From the NCBI RefSeq assembly GCF_000425805.1, contig NZ_AUED01000026.1:1-43799 (forward strand): DNA of 43,799 bases, given 5' to 3'. The position numbers and the translations under genes were made by a program. Below, piece by piece: positions 1-7,533 of this stretch (position 1 is its first letter; every line of letters starts with the position of its first letter). The notes beneath the pieces are model-generated. The model worked only from the letters and a program-made list of their open reading frames with translations, was not told the origin of the DNA and did not search any database. This DNA is from Pseudomonas vranovensis DSM 16006 (GTDB taxonomy: Bacteria; Pseudomonadota; Gammaproteobacteria; Pseudomonadales; Pseudomonadaceae).

Positions 1-35
1 CAAGATCAAGATCAAGATCAAGATCAAGATCAAGA
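1..35. repeat. CAAGAT hexamer tandem repeat
   Basis: The window opens with five consecutive CAAGAT units followed by CAAGAG. The same place in the related copy near 1129-1163 holds a degenerate run of AAGCAA/AAGAGC units, and near 20957-20965 only about one unit. The hexamer tract therefore looks like a length-variable tail inside a larger intergenic repeat. No coding function is seen. Confidence 0.8.
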
Positions 36-211
36 GCACAATTCGCTGCGCTCTTGCTGGCCTGCGGTGTTTGCGCAATCTCTGGGGGAGCGGAGTTATC
101 CGCAATCGGTCGCAAAACGGCGGTGATTTGGCAATTTCTGATGGGCTGGCTGGATCGGCCTCTCGCGGGGCAAGCCCGTTCCTACGGGTGGGAACAGGCT
201 TGCCCCGCGAT
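36..211. repeat. 176-bp direct repeat, copy A
   Basis: This copy matches 1164-1339 with about five substitutions in 176 positions by eye. It ends in a long hairpin (about 163-210) whose arms read CGCGGGGCAAGCCCG and its complement, a common Pseudomonas intergenic palindrome. The hairpin abuts the stop codon of the DUF3077 gene and could end its transcript. Confidence 0.85.
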
Positions 212-516
212 TATGCTTTGACTTCCTGGTGCTGCTCGATGCCGTCGAGCAAGGCATCGATCAAGGCTCTGGCCATTTCCACCGAATGTTGGGTCGACCA
301 CGCAAACCCACGACCTGCTTCGCTGGTGTGCTGCACCGCCTGGGCGATGGTGGTGCTGGCGCATCTGAGGTACAGCAAGGCATGTACCAGTGCATCTTCG
401 GCACTGACGCCTGCGCGGACGCTGAAAAGTGGAGGGTGTTCCGGGCAACTGTCGACGCTGGTTTCAACAGTTTTGGCGAGGTGTAGAGGCGGGGGGGCGG
501 GGACGAGCTTTTTCAT
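211..516 (-). CDS. DUF3077 family protein
   Basis: This small cytoplasmic protein of 101 residues resembles, from memory, the Pseudomonas DUF3077 family, whose function is unknown. Visible family traits are a proline-rich start, a central stretch PPLFSVRAGVSAEDALVHA and a C-terminal helix WSTQHSVEMARALIDALLDG. An upstream TTG at 522 is in frame, but the ATG at 516 is preferred because AGGAG sits six bases before it. The gene stands alone, with repeats on both sides. Its leader contains a C4-type RNA (560-700) whose loop is perfectly complementary to TAAGTTAGGA overlapping this ribosome binding site, so translation is probably controlled by that RNA. Family assignment is by recall, not search. 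Confidence 0.75.
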   Translation of the reverse strand: MKKLVPAPPPLHLAKTVETSVDSCPEHPPLFSVRAGVSAEDALVHALLYLRCASTTIAQAVQHTSEAGRGFAWSTQHSVEMARALIDALLDGIEQHQEVKA

Positions 517-522
517 GGTCAA

Positions 523-533
523 CTCCTAACTTA
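523..533 (-). promoter_or_regulatory. Ribosome binding region targeted by antisense loop
   Basis: On the minus strand TAAGTTAGGAG includes the Shine-Dalgarno sequence of the DUF3077 gene. Its first ten bases are the exact reverse complement of the minus-strand loop at 599-608. A second pair, 553-559 with 587-593 (TTGGCGA type), lies between them. This is the target half of a C4-like control device. Confidence 0.7.
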
Positions 534-559
534 TGGAGCTACCACGCCATCGTCGCCAA

Positions 560-700
560 ACAAATTGGGTGGCAGCTGTGCGCGGGTTGGCGAACCGGTA
601 AGTTAGGAACCCGGCAGGGCCGAAGCCCTCCCGCGCACAGCCACCATGAAAAGATGCCATGGGGATGTATTAACTTGTCCGGGTCGCCAAACCCGATCAC
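560..700 (-). ncRNA. C4-type antisense RNA
   Basis: On the minus strand, GGTGGCTGTGCGCGGG (645-630) pairs with its complement at 586-568 apart from a three-base bulge. The stem encloses a GGGC-UUCG-GCCC hairpin (629-616) and a single-stranded stretch. That stretch holds TCCTAACTTA (608-599) and TCGCCAA (593-587), which are complementary to the gene's ribosome binding region at 524-533 and to 553-559. A second, weaker target pair lies upstream (670-690). Stem, two antisense segments and two target pairs match the C4 RNA of P1/P7-like phages (Rfam family C4) as I recall it. The UUCG tetraloop forms only on the minus strand, which fixes orientation. RNA ends are approximate. Confidence 0.7.
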
Positions 701-803
701 CGAAATATTCAGTGACCGAGCGAGCCTAGTGTGAAGTCTTTCCCCCGGCAAGTTACTGAGGTCGACAGGTTGCGTAGGATAGGTCCTGGGACTTGGTGCT
801 GGC

Positions 804-833
804 TAGCCCGGTTCGGTAGGCGCGGGCTTTTTC
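804..833 (+). terminator. Possible Rho-independent terminator
   Basis: AGCCCG (805-810) and CGGGCT (823-828) form a short stem with a 12-base loop, followed by a run of five T. It would stop plus-strand transcripts, yet no plus-strand gene precedes it, so its role is uncertain. Confidence 0.35.
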
Positions 834-846
834 CGCGATTCAGTTT

Positions 847-1163
847 TGTGTGTTGATCCGTTATTTGGGGTGATGCGCAGTCACCTTTGCGCCCTTACGG
901 CGCCTTACTTTTTTTCAGTCGAAAAAAAAGTAAGCAAAAAATTCTTGCCCCACCAGGGGCCCTGCGCTGCGCTTCGGGTCCCCTCACTGCGGTGTCGCTA
1001 CGGGGCATTGCGAGCTACGCGTTGCAAGCAACGCTACGCTTCGCATCTTCGGCATTCGCCGAAGGCGCTGCGCGCTAGCCCCTCCACCACACCTCCGTTC
1101 GGCCCTTCTGGTTAACGGGGCCGGAAGATCAAAAGCAAAAGCAAGAGCAGAGCAAGAGCAAGA
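847..1163. repeat. Long intergenic repeat, copy 1
   Basis: This block shares long, near-identical segments with 20689-20965: GCGCCCTTACGGCGCC, a TTTTTTC/GAAAAAA foldback, GCTGCGCTTCGGGTCCCCTC, GGTGTCGCTACGGGGCA, GCGAGCTACGCGTTGCAAGC, CTACGCTTCGCATCTTCGG and CTTCTGGTTAACGGGGC. It contains a possible hairpin around 890-940 and has no plausible gene; frames through it have no ribosome binding site or recognisable protein. It is probably a non-autonomous chromosomal repeat family. Confidence 0.8.
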
Positions 1164-1339
1164 GCACAATTCGCTGCGCTCTTGCTGGCCTGCGGTGTTT
1201 GCGCAATCTCTGGGGGAGCGGAGTTATCCGCGATCGGTCGCAAAACGGCGGTGATTTGGCAATTTCTGATGGGCTGGCTGGATCGGCCTCTCGCGGGGCA
1301 AGCCCGCTCCTACGGGTGGGAGCGGGTTTGCCCCGCGAT
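1164..1339. repeat. 176-bp direct repeat, copy B
   Basis: Second copy of 36-211. It ends in a near-perfect hairpin (about 1292-1339) with arms CGCGGGGCAAGCCCGCTCC and GGAGCGGGTTTGCCCCGCG. The pair of repeats flanks the DUF3077/C4 locus. The stretch from 1340 to 1437 is the presumed leader of the next operon; I see no convincing promoter consensus there. Confidence 0.85.
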
Positions 1340-1437
1340 GCGTTCGACCCGCCAACCCATACCCCGTTTTGACGATGCTCCCTCCAGGGCAAGGCTTTAT
1401 ACCTGTCTGCGTTTAGTGCCCCCTGGAGATTACCGCT

Positions 1438-2223
1438 GTGAAACAAGCTCCCCCTTATGTGCCCGGCCACCAGTTGCTGGCCGGCAAGTCTGTGCTGATC
1501 ACTGCCGCCGCCGGCGCCGGTATCGGCTATGCCGCCGCCCGGCGCAGCGCCGAGGAGGGCTGCCGGGCGTTGATGATTTCTGATGTTCACCCACGCCGGC
1601 TGGAGGAGGCGGTCGAACGGCTCAAGGCCGAAACCGGTCTGCAGGCCGTGTACGGCCAGTTGTGCGACGTAACGTGCGAGGAGCAGGTCCAGGCCCTGGT
1701 GGCCAGTGCCGATAATGCGCTGCGCGGGGTCGATGTGTTGATCAATAACGCAGGCTTGGGCGGGCAGAAGCGGGTAGTCGAGATGACCGACCAAGAGTGG
1801 TCCAAGGTGCTCGATGTGACCCTCACCGGCACTTTCCGCATGACGCGCGCGATGCTCGCGCATATGCAGCCACGTGGTACCGGGGTGATCGTCAACAATG
1901 CATCCGTGCTCGGCTGGCGCGCGCAGAAGGAGCAGGCCCATTACGCCGCCGCCAAGGCCGGGGTCATGGCGCTGACCCGTTGCAGTGCGCTGGAAGCCGC
2001 CGAGTTCGGCGTGCGCATCAATGCCGTGTCGCCGTCGATTGCCCTGCATGACTTCCTCAAGAAGGCTTCCAGCGAAGAGCTGCTGGCCAACCTTGCCGGG
2101 CGCGAGGCCTTTGGCCGCGCCGCCGAGGTCTGGGAGGTGGCCAATGTGATGATGTTCCTGGCCAGCGACTATGCCTCCTATATGGTCGGCGAAGTGTTGT
2201 CGGTCAGTTCCCAACAAGCCTGA
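1438..2223 (+). CDS. Short-chain dehydrogenase/reductase
   Basis: A cytoplasmic NAD(P)-dependent oxidoreductase of 261 residues, probably acting on a hydroxy or keto acyl-CoA. The cofactor-binding turn is TAAAGAGIG (22-30), a variant of TGxxxGxG. NNAG lies at 103-106, and the catalytic Ser156, Tyr169 and Lys173 (YAAAK) are in place. The sequence reminds me of actinobacterial IpdF, an SDR of steroid C/D-ring breakdown, especially NNAGLGGQ and SVLGWRAQ; that is recall, not a search. The start is GTG, with GGAG nine bases upstream; no in-frame ATG fits. It opens a plus-strand run with the MaoC and thiolase genes, spaced ten and eight bases apart, so it probably supplies the dehydrogenase step of a beta-oxidation-like sequence. 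Confidence 0.88.
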   Translation: MKQAPPYVPGHQLLAGKSVLITAAAGAGIGYAAARRSAEEGCRALMISDVHPRRLEEAVERLKAETGLQAVYGQLCDVTCEEQVQALVASADNALRGVDVLINNAGLGGQKRVVEMTDQEWSKVLDVTLTGTFRMTRAMLAHMQPRGTGVIVNNASVLGWRAQKEQAHYAAAKAGVMALTRCSALEAAEFGVRINAVSPSIALHDFLKKASSEELLANLAGREAFGRAAEVWEVANVMMFLASDYASYMVGEVLSVSSQQA

Positions 2224-2233
2224 GGCCACGCCG

Positions 2234-2704
2234 ATGACCCATGTATTCACCAGCGCCCAGGCGCTGCTCGATGCCCAGGGCATGGACCTGGGCTGCACCG
2301 AATGGCTGACCATCAGCCAGGAACGAATCAACCTGTTCGCCGAGGCCACGGGCGATCACCAGTGGATTCATGTCGATCCCGAACGCGCCGCCAGCGGTCC
2401 GTTTGGCACCTGTATCGCCCACGGCTACCTGACCCAGGCCCTGGCCAATCTGTTTCTGCCGCAGTTGATGCGCGTCGACAACCTGGCCATGGGCGTGAAC
2501 TACGGCTGCGATCGGGTGCGCTTCCCCGCGCCGGTGCCGGTGGGTTCGCGAGTGCGAGGGCGCGCTGAAGTGCTGCGCAGTGAGGCCGTCGGTACCGCCG
2601 TGCAGCAAGTGGTGCGCGTGAGCGTTGAGATCGAGGGCCAGGGGCGCCCCGGCTGTGTGGTCGACACCATCAGCCGCTACACCTTCAACCCAGTCAGCGA
2701 GTGA
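2234..2704 (+). CDS. MaoC-type (R)-specific enoyl-CoA hydratase
   Basis: A hot-dog-fold hydratase of 156 residues, expected to add water to an enoyl-CoA. The hydratase motif is clear: Asp41 and His46 in GDHQWIHVDPERA, followed by SGPFGTCIAHGYLT. The start ATG at 2234 has TGAGG eight bases upstream; a longer frame from 2171 overlaps the SDR gene and lacks support. It sits between an SDR and a thiolase, so the three could carry out hydration, oxidation and thiolytic cleavage. No classical crotonase-type hydratase is present in the island, which makes this the only visible hydratase for it. Substrate unknown. Confidence 0.88.
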   Translation: MTHVFTSAQALLDAQGMDLGCTEWLTISQERINLFAEATGDHQWIHVDPERAASGPFGTCIAHGYLTQALANLFLPQLMRVDNLAMGVNYGCDRVRFPAPVPVGSRVRGRAEVLRSEAVGTAVQQVVRVSVEIEGQGRPGCVVDTISRYTFNPVSE

Positions 2705-2712
2705 ACCCATCC

Positions 2713-3921
2713 ATGGACCAGCAAGAAGTAGTTATCGTCGCCACTGCCCGTACGGCGCTGGCCAAATCCTTTCGGGGTTCGTTCAACGACACCGAGGCAC
2801 CGGTACTGGGTGGCCATGTGGTGCGCGCGGTGCTTGAGCGCGCCGGGATCGAGGCCGATGCCGTCGAGGATGTGATCATGGGCGCCGCGGTGCAGCAGGG
2901 CACCCAGGGCTACAACATCGGGCGCTTGTGTGCCTATACCGCCGGCTTGCCCAACAGCGTGCCGGGCATGGCCCTGGACCGCATGTGCGCCTCGGGCCTG
3001 ATGAGTATCGGCGTGGCCGCCAAGGGCATCCTGGCCGGTGAGATGAACGTCGCCATTGGCGGCGGCGTGGAGTCGCTGTCGCTGACCCAGACCAAGCACA
3101 AGAACAGCTACCGGGCCCGCTCCGAGGCGGTGCTGGAGGTGATGCCCAGTGCTTATATCCCGATGATCGAGACTGCCGAGATTGTCTCGCGGCGCTACAA
3201 CATCAGCCGCGCCGCCCAGGATGAGTACAGCCTGCAGAGCCAGCAACGCACGGCGGCAGCGCAGCAGACCGGGCTGTTCGATGATGAGATCGTCGGTTTG
3301 ACGGTCAACAAGCTACTGCTGGACAAAGAAGGCAAACCGGCCGGTCATGAGTCGATCTGGGTCGACCGCGATGAATGCAATCGCCCGAGCACCCGCCTGG
3401 AAGACCTGGCTGCGCTCAAACCGGTGTGGAAGGACGGCCAGTGGGTCGAACAGGGCGAGTTTGTCACTGCCGGCAATGCTTCGCAGTTTTCCGATGGTGC
3501 CGCTGCCAGCCTGCTGATGAGTCGCGCCGAAGCTCGCCGTCGGGGGCTGACGCCGCTGGGTATCTACCGCGGGATCGCCGTGGCCGGCTGCGCACCGGAG
3601 GAAATGGGCATCGGCCCGGTGCTGGCGGTACCCAAGTTGCTCAAGCGCTTTGGCCTGACGGTGGCCGACATCGGCCTGTGGGAAATCAACGAGGCGTTCG
3701 CCTGCCAGGTGCTGCATTGCCGTGACGCCCTTGGCATCCCGCCTGAGCGCTTGAACGTCAACGGTGGCGCCATTGCCATCGGCCATCCGTTCGGTATGTC
3801 GGGGGCGCGCATGGTCGGTCATGCCTTGCTCGAAGGCCGTCGTCGCGGCGCGCGCTATGTGGTGGTGGCCATGTGCATTGGTGGTGGCATGGGCGCGGCA
3901 GGGCTGTTCGAGCTGGACTGA
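2713..3921 (+). CDS. Thiolase (acetyl-CoA acyltransferase type)
   Basis: A 402-residue thiolase that would cleave a 3-ketoacyl-CoA with CoA. The acyl-accepting Cys92 is in LDRMCASGLMS, the catalytic His in GGAIAIGHPFGMSG, and the second Cys in VAMCIGGGMGAAG near the C-terminus. A GTG at 2701 overlaps the MaoC stop (GTGA), but ATG 2713 gives an N-terminus like that of the second thiolase of this window, so it is preferred. It is clearly a paralogue of the thiolase at 16390; the two bracket the whole island, suggesting two rounds of chain shortening or two different ketoacyl substrates. Confidence 0.9.
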   Translation: MDQQEVVIVATARTALAKSFRGSFNDTEAPVLGGHVVRAVLERAGIEADAVEDVIMGAAVQQGTQGYNIGRLCAYTAGLPNSVPGMALDRMCASGLMSIGVAAKGILAGEMNVAIGGGVESLSLTQTKHKNSYRARSEAVLEVMPSAYIPMIETAEIVSRRYNISRAAQDEYSLQSQQRTAAAQQTGLFDDEIVGLTVNKLLLDKEGKPAGHESIWVDRDECNRPSTRLEDLAALKPVWKDGQWVEQGEFVTAGNASQFSDGAAASLLMSRAEARRRGLTPLGIYRGIAVAGCAPEEMGIGPVLAVPKLLKRFGLTVADIGLWEINEAFACQVLHCRDALGIPPERLNVNGGAIAIGHPFGMSGARMVGHALLEGRRRGARYVVVAMCIGGGMGAAGLFELD

Positions 3922-3964
3922 CTAAGCCATTTGGACGATGTTGGGTGCGTGGGGCGAGCTGATG

Positions 3965-3991
3965 ATCCTGTCAACAATAACAACAGGATCA
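3965..3991 (+). promoter_or_regulatory. Hairpin displaying a Crc/Hfq-type CA motif
   Basis: GATCCTGT (3965-3972) and ACAGGATC (3984-3991) form a perfect eight-base inverted repeat around the 11-base loop CAACAATAACA. The loop matches the AAnAAnAA type bound by Hfq with Crc in Pseudomonas. It lies between the thiolase stop and the YCF48 start (4037). It may instead be a DNA operator. Confidence 0.5.
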
Positions 3992-4036
3992 ACGCCCCAT
4001 GTGCCTCCCTTCACGACTCAATTCCCGGAGCCCGGT

Positions 4037-5011
4037 ATGCGCCAGCTGATCGGATACGCTGTCAGCGGCGTGATCCTGGCCGCCGTGGCTTTTGCCTTCG
4101 CCCCACGCAATCCCGTCCCGCTGGCCGCGACTCAGTTGCAGGTCGACCGGGTGCAGGTCAATGCCCTGTTGATCAACGGCCCGCAACTGCTGGCGGCAGG
4201 CGAGCGCGGTACATTGCTCAGCAGTCTCGACAGTGGCCGTTCGTGGCAGGCCGCACGGGTTTCGGCCGAACGCGAGGCGACTCTTACCGGGCTGATCGCT
4301 CTGAGCCCCGAGGTGCTGGTGGCGGTCGGTCACGACGGCTGGATCCTGCGCTCGGACGACAGTGGCAACAGCTGGCAGGAAAGCCGTTATGACGCCGAGC
4401 TGGGCGAGCCCTTGCTGGGCGTCTGGAGTGGCGACGGCCAGCAGGTCGTGGCTTACGGCAGCTACGGCAAGTACCTGGAGTCCAGCGATGCCGGCCAGCA
4501 TTGGCAGGCACGCGAGTTGCCGGGCGATGGCGCGCACTTCAACGGCATGGACGGCGACCGCCAGGGCCGGCGCATGCTGGTGGGCGAGCAGGGCCTGGTG
4601 TTGCGCTCGGACGATGGCGGGGCTACCTGGCAGCAGCTGCCGGCGTTCTACAACGGTTCCTTGTTTGGCGTGGTCAGCCTCTCGGGTTCGCACTGGTTAG
4701 CCTATGGCATGCGTGGCCAGGTGTTCCGCACCGAGGATTTTGGCGAGCGCTGGCAACATGTCGAGCTCGACAGTGCCCAGCCGATCTACGGTCATGCGCG
4801 TCTGCCGGGCGAGGCCGGGGTGGTGCTGGTGGGCGCCGGCAGTCAGCTGGTCCACCTCGATGCGCAGGGGCAACTGCTCGACAGCACTCGACGCAGCGGC
4901 CTGGGGACCTTGACCTCGGCCGTGGCCCTCAATGCCCGGCACCTGCTGGTGGCCGGTGAGCGCGGTGTTTCCCAGGGACCGGATAGCGGCCTTGCCGCCC
5001 ATGTACAGTGA
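4037..5011 (+). CDS. YCF48/BNR-like beta-propeller protein
   Basis: An exported or membrane-anchored protein of 324 residues. A hydrophobic segment (about 5-22) is followed by repeated blades with the BNR/Asp-box pattern: SLDSGRSW, RSDDSGNSW, SSDAGQHW, RSDDGGATW and RTEDFGERW. ATG 4037 is chosen because GGAG lies six bases upstream; the open frame extends to 3938 without support. YCF48-like proteins are often encoded next to MMPL transporters and DUF1329 proteins in Pseudomonas and related bacteria (recalled context), as here, and probably act as periplasmic partners of the transporter. The usual DUF1302 partner is absent. The upstream hairpin carries an A-rich Crc/Hfq-type motif. Confidence 0.82.
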   Translation: MRQLIGYAVSGVILAAVAFAFAPRNPVPLAATQLQVDRVQVNALLINGPQLLAAGERGTLLSSLDSGRSWQAARVSAEREATLTGLIALSPEVLVAVGHDGWILRSDDSGNSWQESRYDAELGEPLLGVWSGDGQQVVAYGSYGKYLESSDAGQHWQARELPGDGAHFNGMDGDRQGRRMLVGEQGLVLRSDDGGATWQQLPAFYNGSLFGVVSLSGSHWLAYGMRGQVFRTEDFGERWQHVELDSAQPIYGHARLPGEAGVVLVGAGSQLVHLDAQGQLLDSTRRSGLGTLTSAVALNARHLLVAGERGVSQGPDSGLAAHVQ

Positions 5012-5018
5012 GTTTTCC

Positions 5019-7394
5019 ATGACTTCGACTACTTCCCGGCTGCAGCGCTGCGTGCAGGGCTGCGCCGATCTGTTGCTCAACCACCGCCGTGCCTGGCTGG
5101 CACTGTTCCTGCTGCTCAGCCTGGGCCTGGGCTACAGCGCTACCCAGGTGCGTCTGGACCCCGGCTTCAACAAACAGATTCCGGTGCGCCATGAGTACAT
5201 GCTCAACTTCCTCGACTTCAGCCGGGTGTTCACCGGCGCCAACCGCTTGCTGGTGAATGTGCATTGGAAAGGCGAGGGCGATATCTACAACCCTGAGTTT
5301 CTCGAGGTGCTGCAGAAGGTCACCGACGATGTGTTCTTCATTTCCGGTGTCAGCCGTCCCAGCGTGACCTCGCTGTTCACCCCCAACGTGCGCTATGTGG
5401 AAATCACCGAAGAGGGCTACGTGGGTGATCTGGTGGTGCCGCCGCAGTACGCCGGCACCGCCGAGGACCTGGCCAAGGTGCGCAGTAACGCCGCCCGCGC
5501 GGGGCAGGTCGGAAGGCTATTGGCCAACGACCAGCGCTCGGCGCTGGTGCGCGCCGACCTGCAGGACACCGATCCCAAGACCGGCCAGCCGGTGTCGTAT
5601 GTGGAGATTGCCCAGCGCCTGGAAGACATCCGGGCCCGCTACAACAGTGACACCATCGACATCAACGTGGTGGGCTTTGCCAAGCTGGTGGGCGATGTGG
5701 TCGAGGGGCTGAACACGGTGCTGATGTTCTTTGCCGTGGCCTTTGTGATCACCGCCGCGCTGTTGTGGCTGTACACCCGTTCCCTGGCCCTGACCCTGGT
5801 GGCCCTGGTGGTGGCGCTGCTGCCGGTGGTGTGGCTGCTCGGGCTGCTGCCGTTGCTGGGCCTGGGCATCGACCCGATGTCGGTGCTGGTGCCGTTTCTG
5901 ATTTTCTCCATCGGGGTTTCCCACGCGGTGCAGATGAGCAATGCCTGGCGCCAGGAGGTGCTGGCCGGCAGCGGCTCGCACCAGGCGGCGCACAAGGCGT
6001 TCTGTGCGATCTTCATTCCCGGCGCCCTGGCATTGCTGATGAACGCCCTGGGCTTTGCCGTGATCATGCTGATCGATATTCCCATCGTTCATGAACTGGG
6101 CGTGACCGCCTGCATCGGCGTGATGCTGATGATTGTCACCAACAAAATGCTCCTGCCGCTGATCCTGGCCGGGTTGAAACTGCCATCCCCCAAGCGCACA
6201 GCCACTGTACAGACCCGTCGGCACGCGCTGTGGTGGCGCCTGTCGTCCCTGGCCGAGCCACGGCCGGCGCTGGCGGTGTTCGTGGTCAGCCTGGTGCTGC
6301 TGGGCGCCGGCGTGCTCAAGGCGCGCCAGCTGGAGGTCGGTGATATCGGAGTGGGAGCGCCGGAGTTGCGCGCCGATTCGCGCTACAACCAGGACAACCA
6401 GCGCATCATCAGCAGCTATTCCATCGGCCTGGATGTGCTGTCGGTGTTCGTGCAGACCAACGCCGGCACCGAGGCGTGCCTCAATCCGCAGGTGATGCGC
6501 GCCGTGGAGGCCTTTGACTTCCAGATGCGCGCGGTGGCCGGGGTGCAGTCGGTACAGAGCGTGGCCGGCATGGGCAAGGAGATGATCGCCGGCAACAACG
6601 AAGGCAACCCGCGCTGGTCGGCCATTCCGGGGTCGTCGCGGGGCCTGCAGCAGGGCTCGCTGGCCTATTCACCGGATTCAGGACTGGTGACCGAAGGCTG
6701 CCAACGCATGCAGATCCTGGTGTTTCTCAATGATCACGAAGGGGCGACGGTGTTCCATGTGGTCAACGAGGCCAAGCGCATCATTGCCAGGATCAAGGCG
6801 CCGGAGGTGGCCTTCAAGCTGGCGGGTGGCAACGTCGGGGTGATGGCAGCGTCCAACGAGGCGGTCAAGCATGCCGAGGTCATCATGCTGGCGGCGCTGT
6901 TCTGTTCGGTGGCGTTGTTCTGCCTGCTGACCTTCCGCTCGCTGCGGGCAGTGCTGTGCATCCTGGTGCCGCTGGGGGGGGTGGCGATCCTGTGCAATGC
7001 GCTGATGGCCATGCTCGGCATCGGCCTGAAGGTCGCCACCTTGCCGGTCATGGCCCTTGGGGTGGGTGTGGGGGTTGACTACGGCATCTACCTGTACGAG
7101 CGCATCCAGCATGAAATGGCCGAGGGCGCCGAGTTGCGCGAGGCGTTCTACCGGGCCATGTGCCAACGGGGTACGGCGGCGGTGTTCACGGCCTTGACCA
7201 TGGCCATCGGCGTTGGTACCTGGGCCTTTGCGCCGCTCAAATTGCAGGCCGACATGGGCATCCTGTTGGCGTTCATGTTCCTGGTCAACGTGCTCGGTGC
7301 GATATTCCTGCTGCCGGCCCTGGCGGCCTGGTTCAACCAGGGCCGGCCACTGGTCGCCAGGAGCGGGCTGATAGGGAAGCCATTGACGTCGTAG
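5019..7394 (+). CDS. RND superfamily transporter (MMPL family)
   Basis: A 791-residue inner-membrane protein of the RND/MMPL type, with two halves each consisting of one leading transmembrane helix, a large periplasmic loop and a five-helix bundle. Helices are obvious at residues 30-48, in the 230-390 block, near 430 and in the C-terminal 640-780 block. The second half carries LGVGVGVDYGIYL, the MMPL/SSD-type helix. ATG 5019 is preferred over ATG 5001, which overlaps the YCF48 gene. Such proteins move hydrophobic molecules, often lipids or hopanoids. Coupled to YCF48 and DUF1329 genes and a beta-oxidation set, it may traffic the pathway's substrate. Its stop codon TAG is formed by the first bases of a REP element. 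Confidence 0.88.
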   Translation: MTSTTSRLQRCVQGCADLLLNHRRAWLALFLLLSLGLGYSATQVRLDPGFNKQIPVRHEYMLNFLDFSRVFTGANRLLVNVHWKGEGDIYNPEFLEVLQKVTDDVFFISGVSRPSVTSLFTPNVRYVEITEEGYVGDLVVPPQYAGTAEDLAKVRSNAARAGQVGRLLANDQRSALVRADLQDTDPKTGQPVSYVEIAQRLEDIRARYNSDTIDINVVGFAKLVGDVVEGLNTVLMFFAVAFVITAALLWLYTRSLALTLVALVVALLPVVWLLGLLPLLGLGIDPMSVLVPFLIFSIGVSHAVQMSNAWRQEVLAGSGSHQAAHKAFCAIFIPGALALLMNALGFAVIMLIDIPIVHELGVTACIGVMLMIVTNKMLLPLILAGLKLPSPKRTATVQTRRHALWWRLSSLAEPRPALAVFVVSLVLLGAGVLKARQLEVGDIGVGAPELRADSRYNQDNQRIISSYSIGLDVLSVFVQTNAGTEACLNPQVMRAVEAFDFQMRAVAGVQSVQSVAGMGKEMIAGNNEGNPRWSAIPGSSRGLQQGSLAYSPDSGLVTEGCQRMQILVFLNDHEGATVFHVVNEAKRIIARIKAPEVAFKLAGGNVGVMAASNEAVKHAEVIMLAALFCSVALFCLLTFRSLRAVLCILVPLGGVAILCNALMAMLGIGLKVATLPVMALGVGVGVDYGIYLYERIQHEMAEGAELREAFYRAMCQRGTAAVFTALTMAIGVGTWAFAPLKLQADMGILLAFMFLVNVLGAIFLLPALAAWFNQGRPLVARSGLIGKPLTS

Positions 7395-7488
7395 CCGCTG
7401 CCGCCAGGCTGCGATCGACTGCGCAGCAGTCGCCATGAACGTTGTGCGGCCGCTTTGCGGCCGATCGCAGCCTGGCGGCAGCGGCTAC
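7391..7488. repeat. REP pair (BIME-like)
   Basis: Two palindromic REP units in opposite orientation: GTAGCCGCTGCCGCCAGGCT begins one at 7391, and its inverted partner ends at 7488. Between the units a GCGGCCGCTTTGCGGCCG palindrome can form. Placed between the transporter and LuxR genes, the structure may damp read-through or protect the transporter message. Confidence 0.85.
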
Positions 7489-7489
7489 G

Positions 7490-7508
7490 AACAAGAACAA
7501 CAATAATT
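7490..7508 (+). promoter_or_regulatory. Crc/Hfq-type CA motif
   Basis: An A-rich run, AACAAGAACAACAATAATT, in the leader of the LuxR-type gene fits the repeated AAnAAn pattern recognised by Hfq/Crc in Pseudomonas. It starts directly after the REP unit and ends about 25 bases before the start codon. Confidence 0.5.
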
Positions 7509-7533
7509 CCAACGCAGTGCCATGGGGGTGCCT

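Noticed and set aside
1..35. CRISPR-like tandem repeat
   Set aside because: Six-base units without spacers; it is a simple tandem repeat.
71..529. Plus-strand open frame across the left repeat and DUF3077 gene
   Set aside because: It runs through a repeat and antisense to a recognisable gene, with no ribosome binding site.
211..833. Prophage remnant, because of the C4-like RNA
   Set aside because: No phage structural, integrase or lysis genes in the neighbourhood.
846..1115. Plus-strand frames in the long repeat
   Set aside because: The same repeat at 20689-20990 gives different, non-homologous frames, so coding is not conserved.
36..1339. Composite transposon flanked by direct repeats
   Set aside because: No transposase, no terminal inverted repeats and no target duplication seen.
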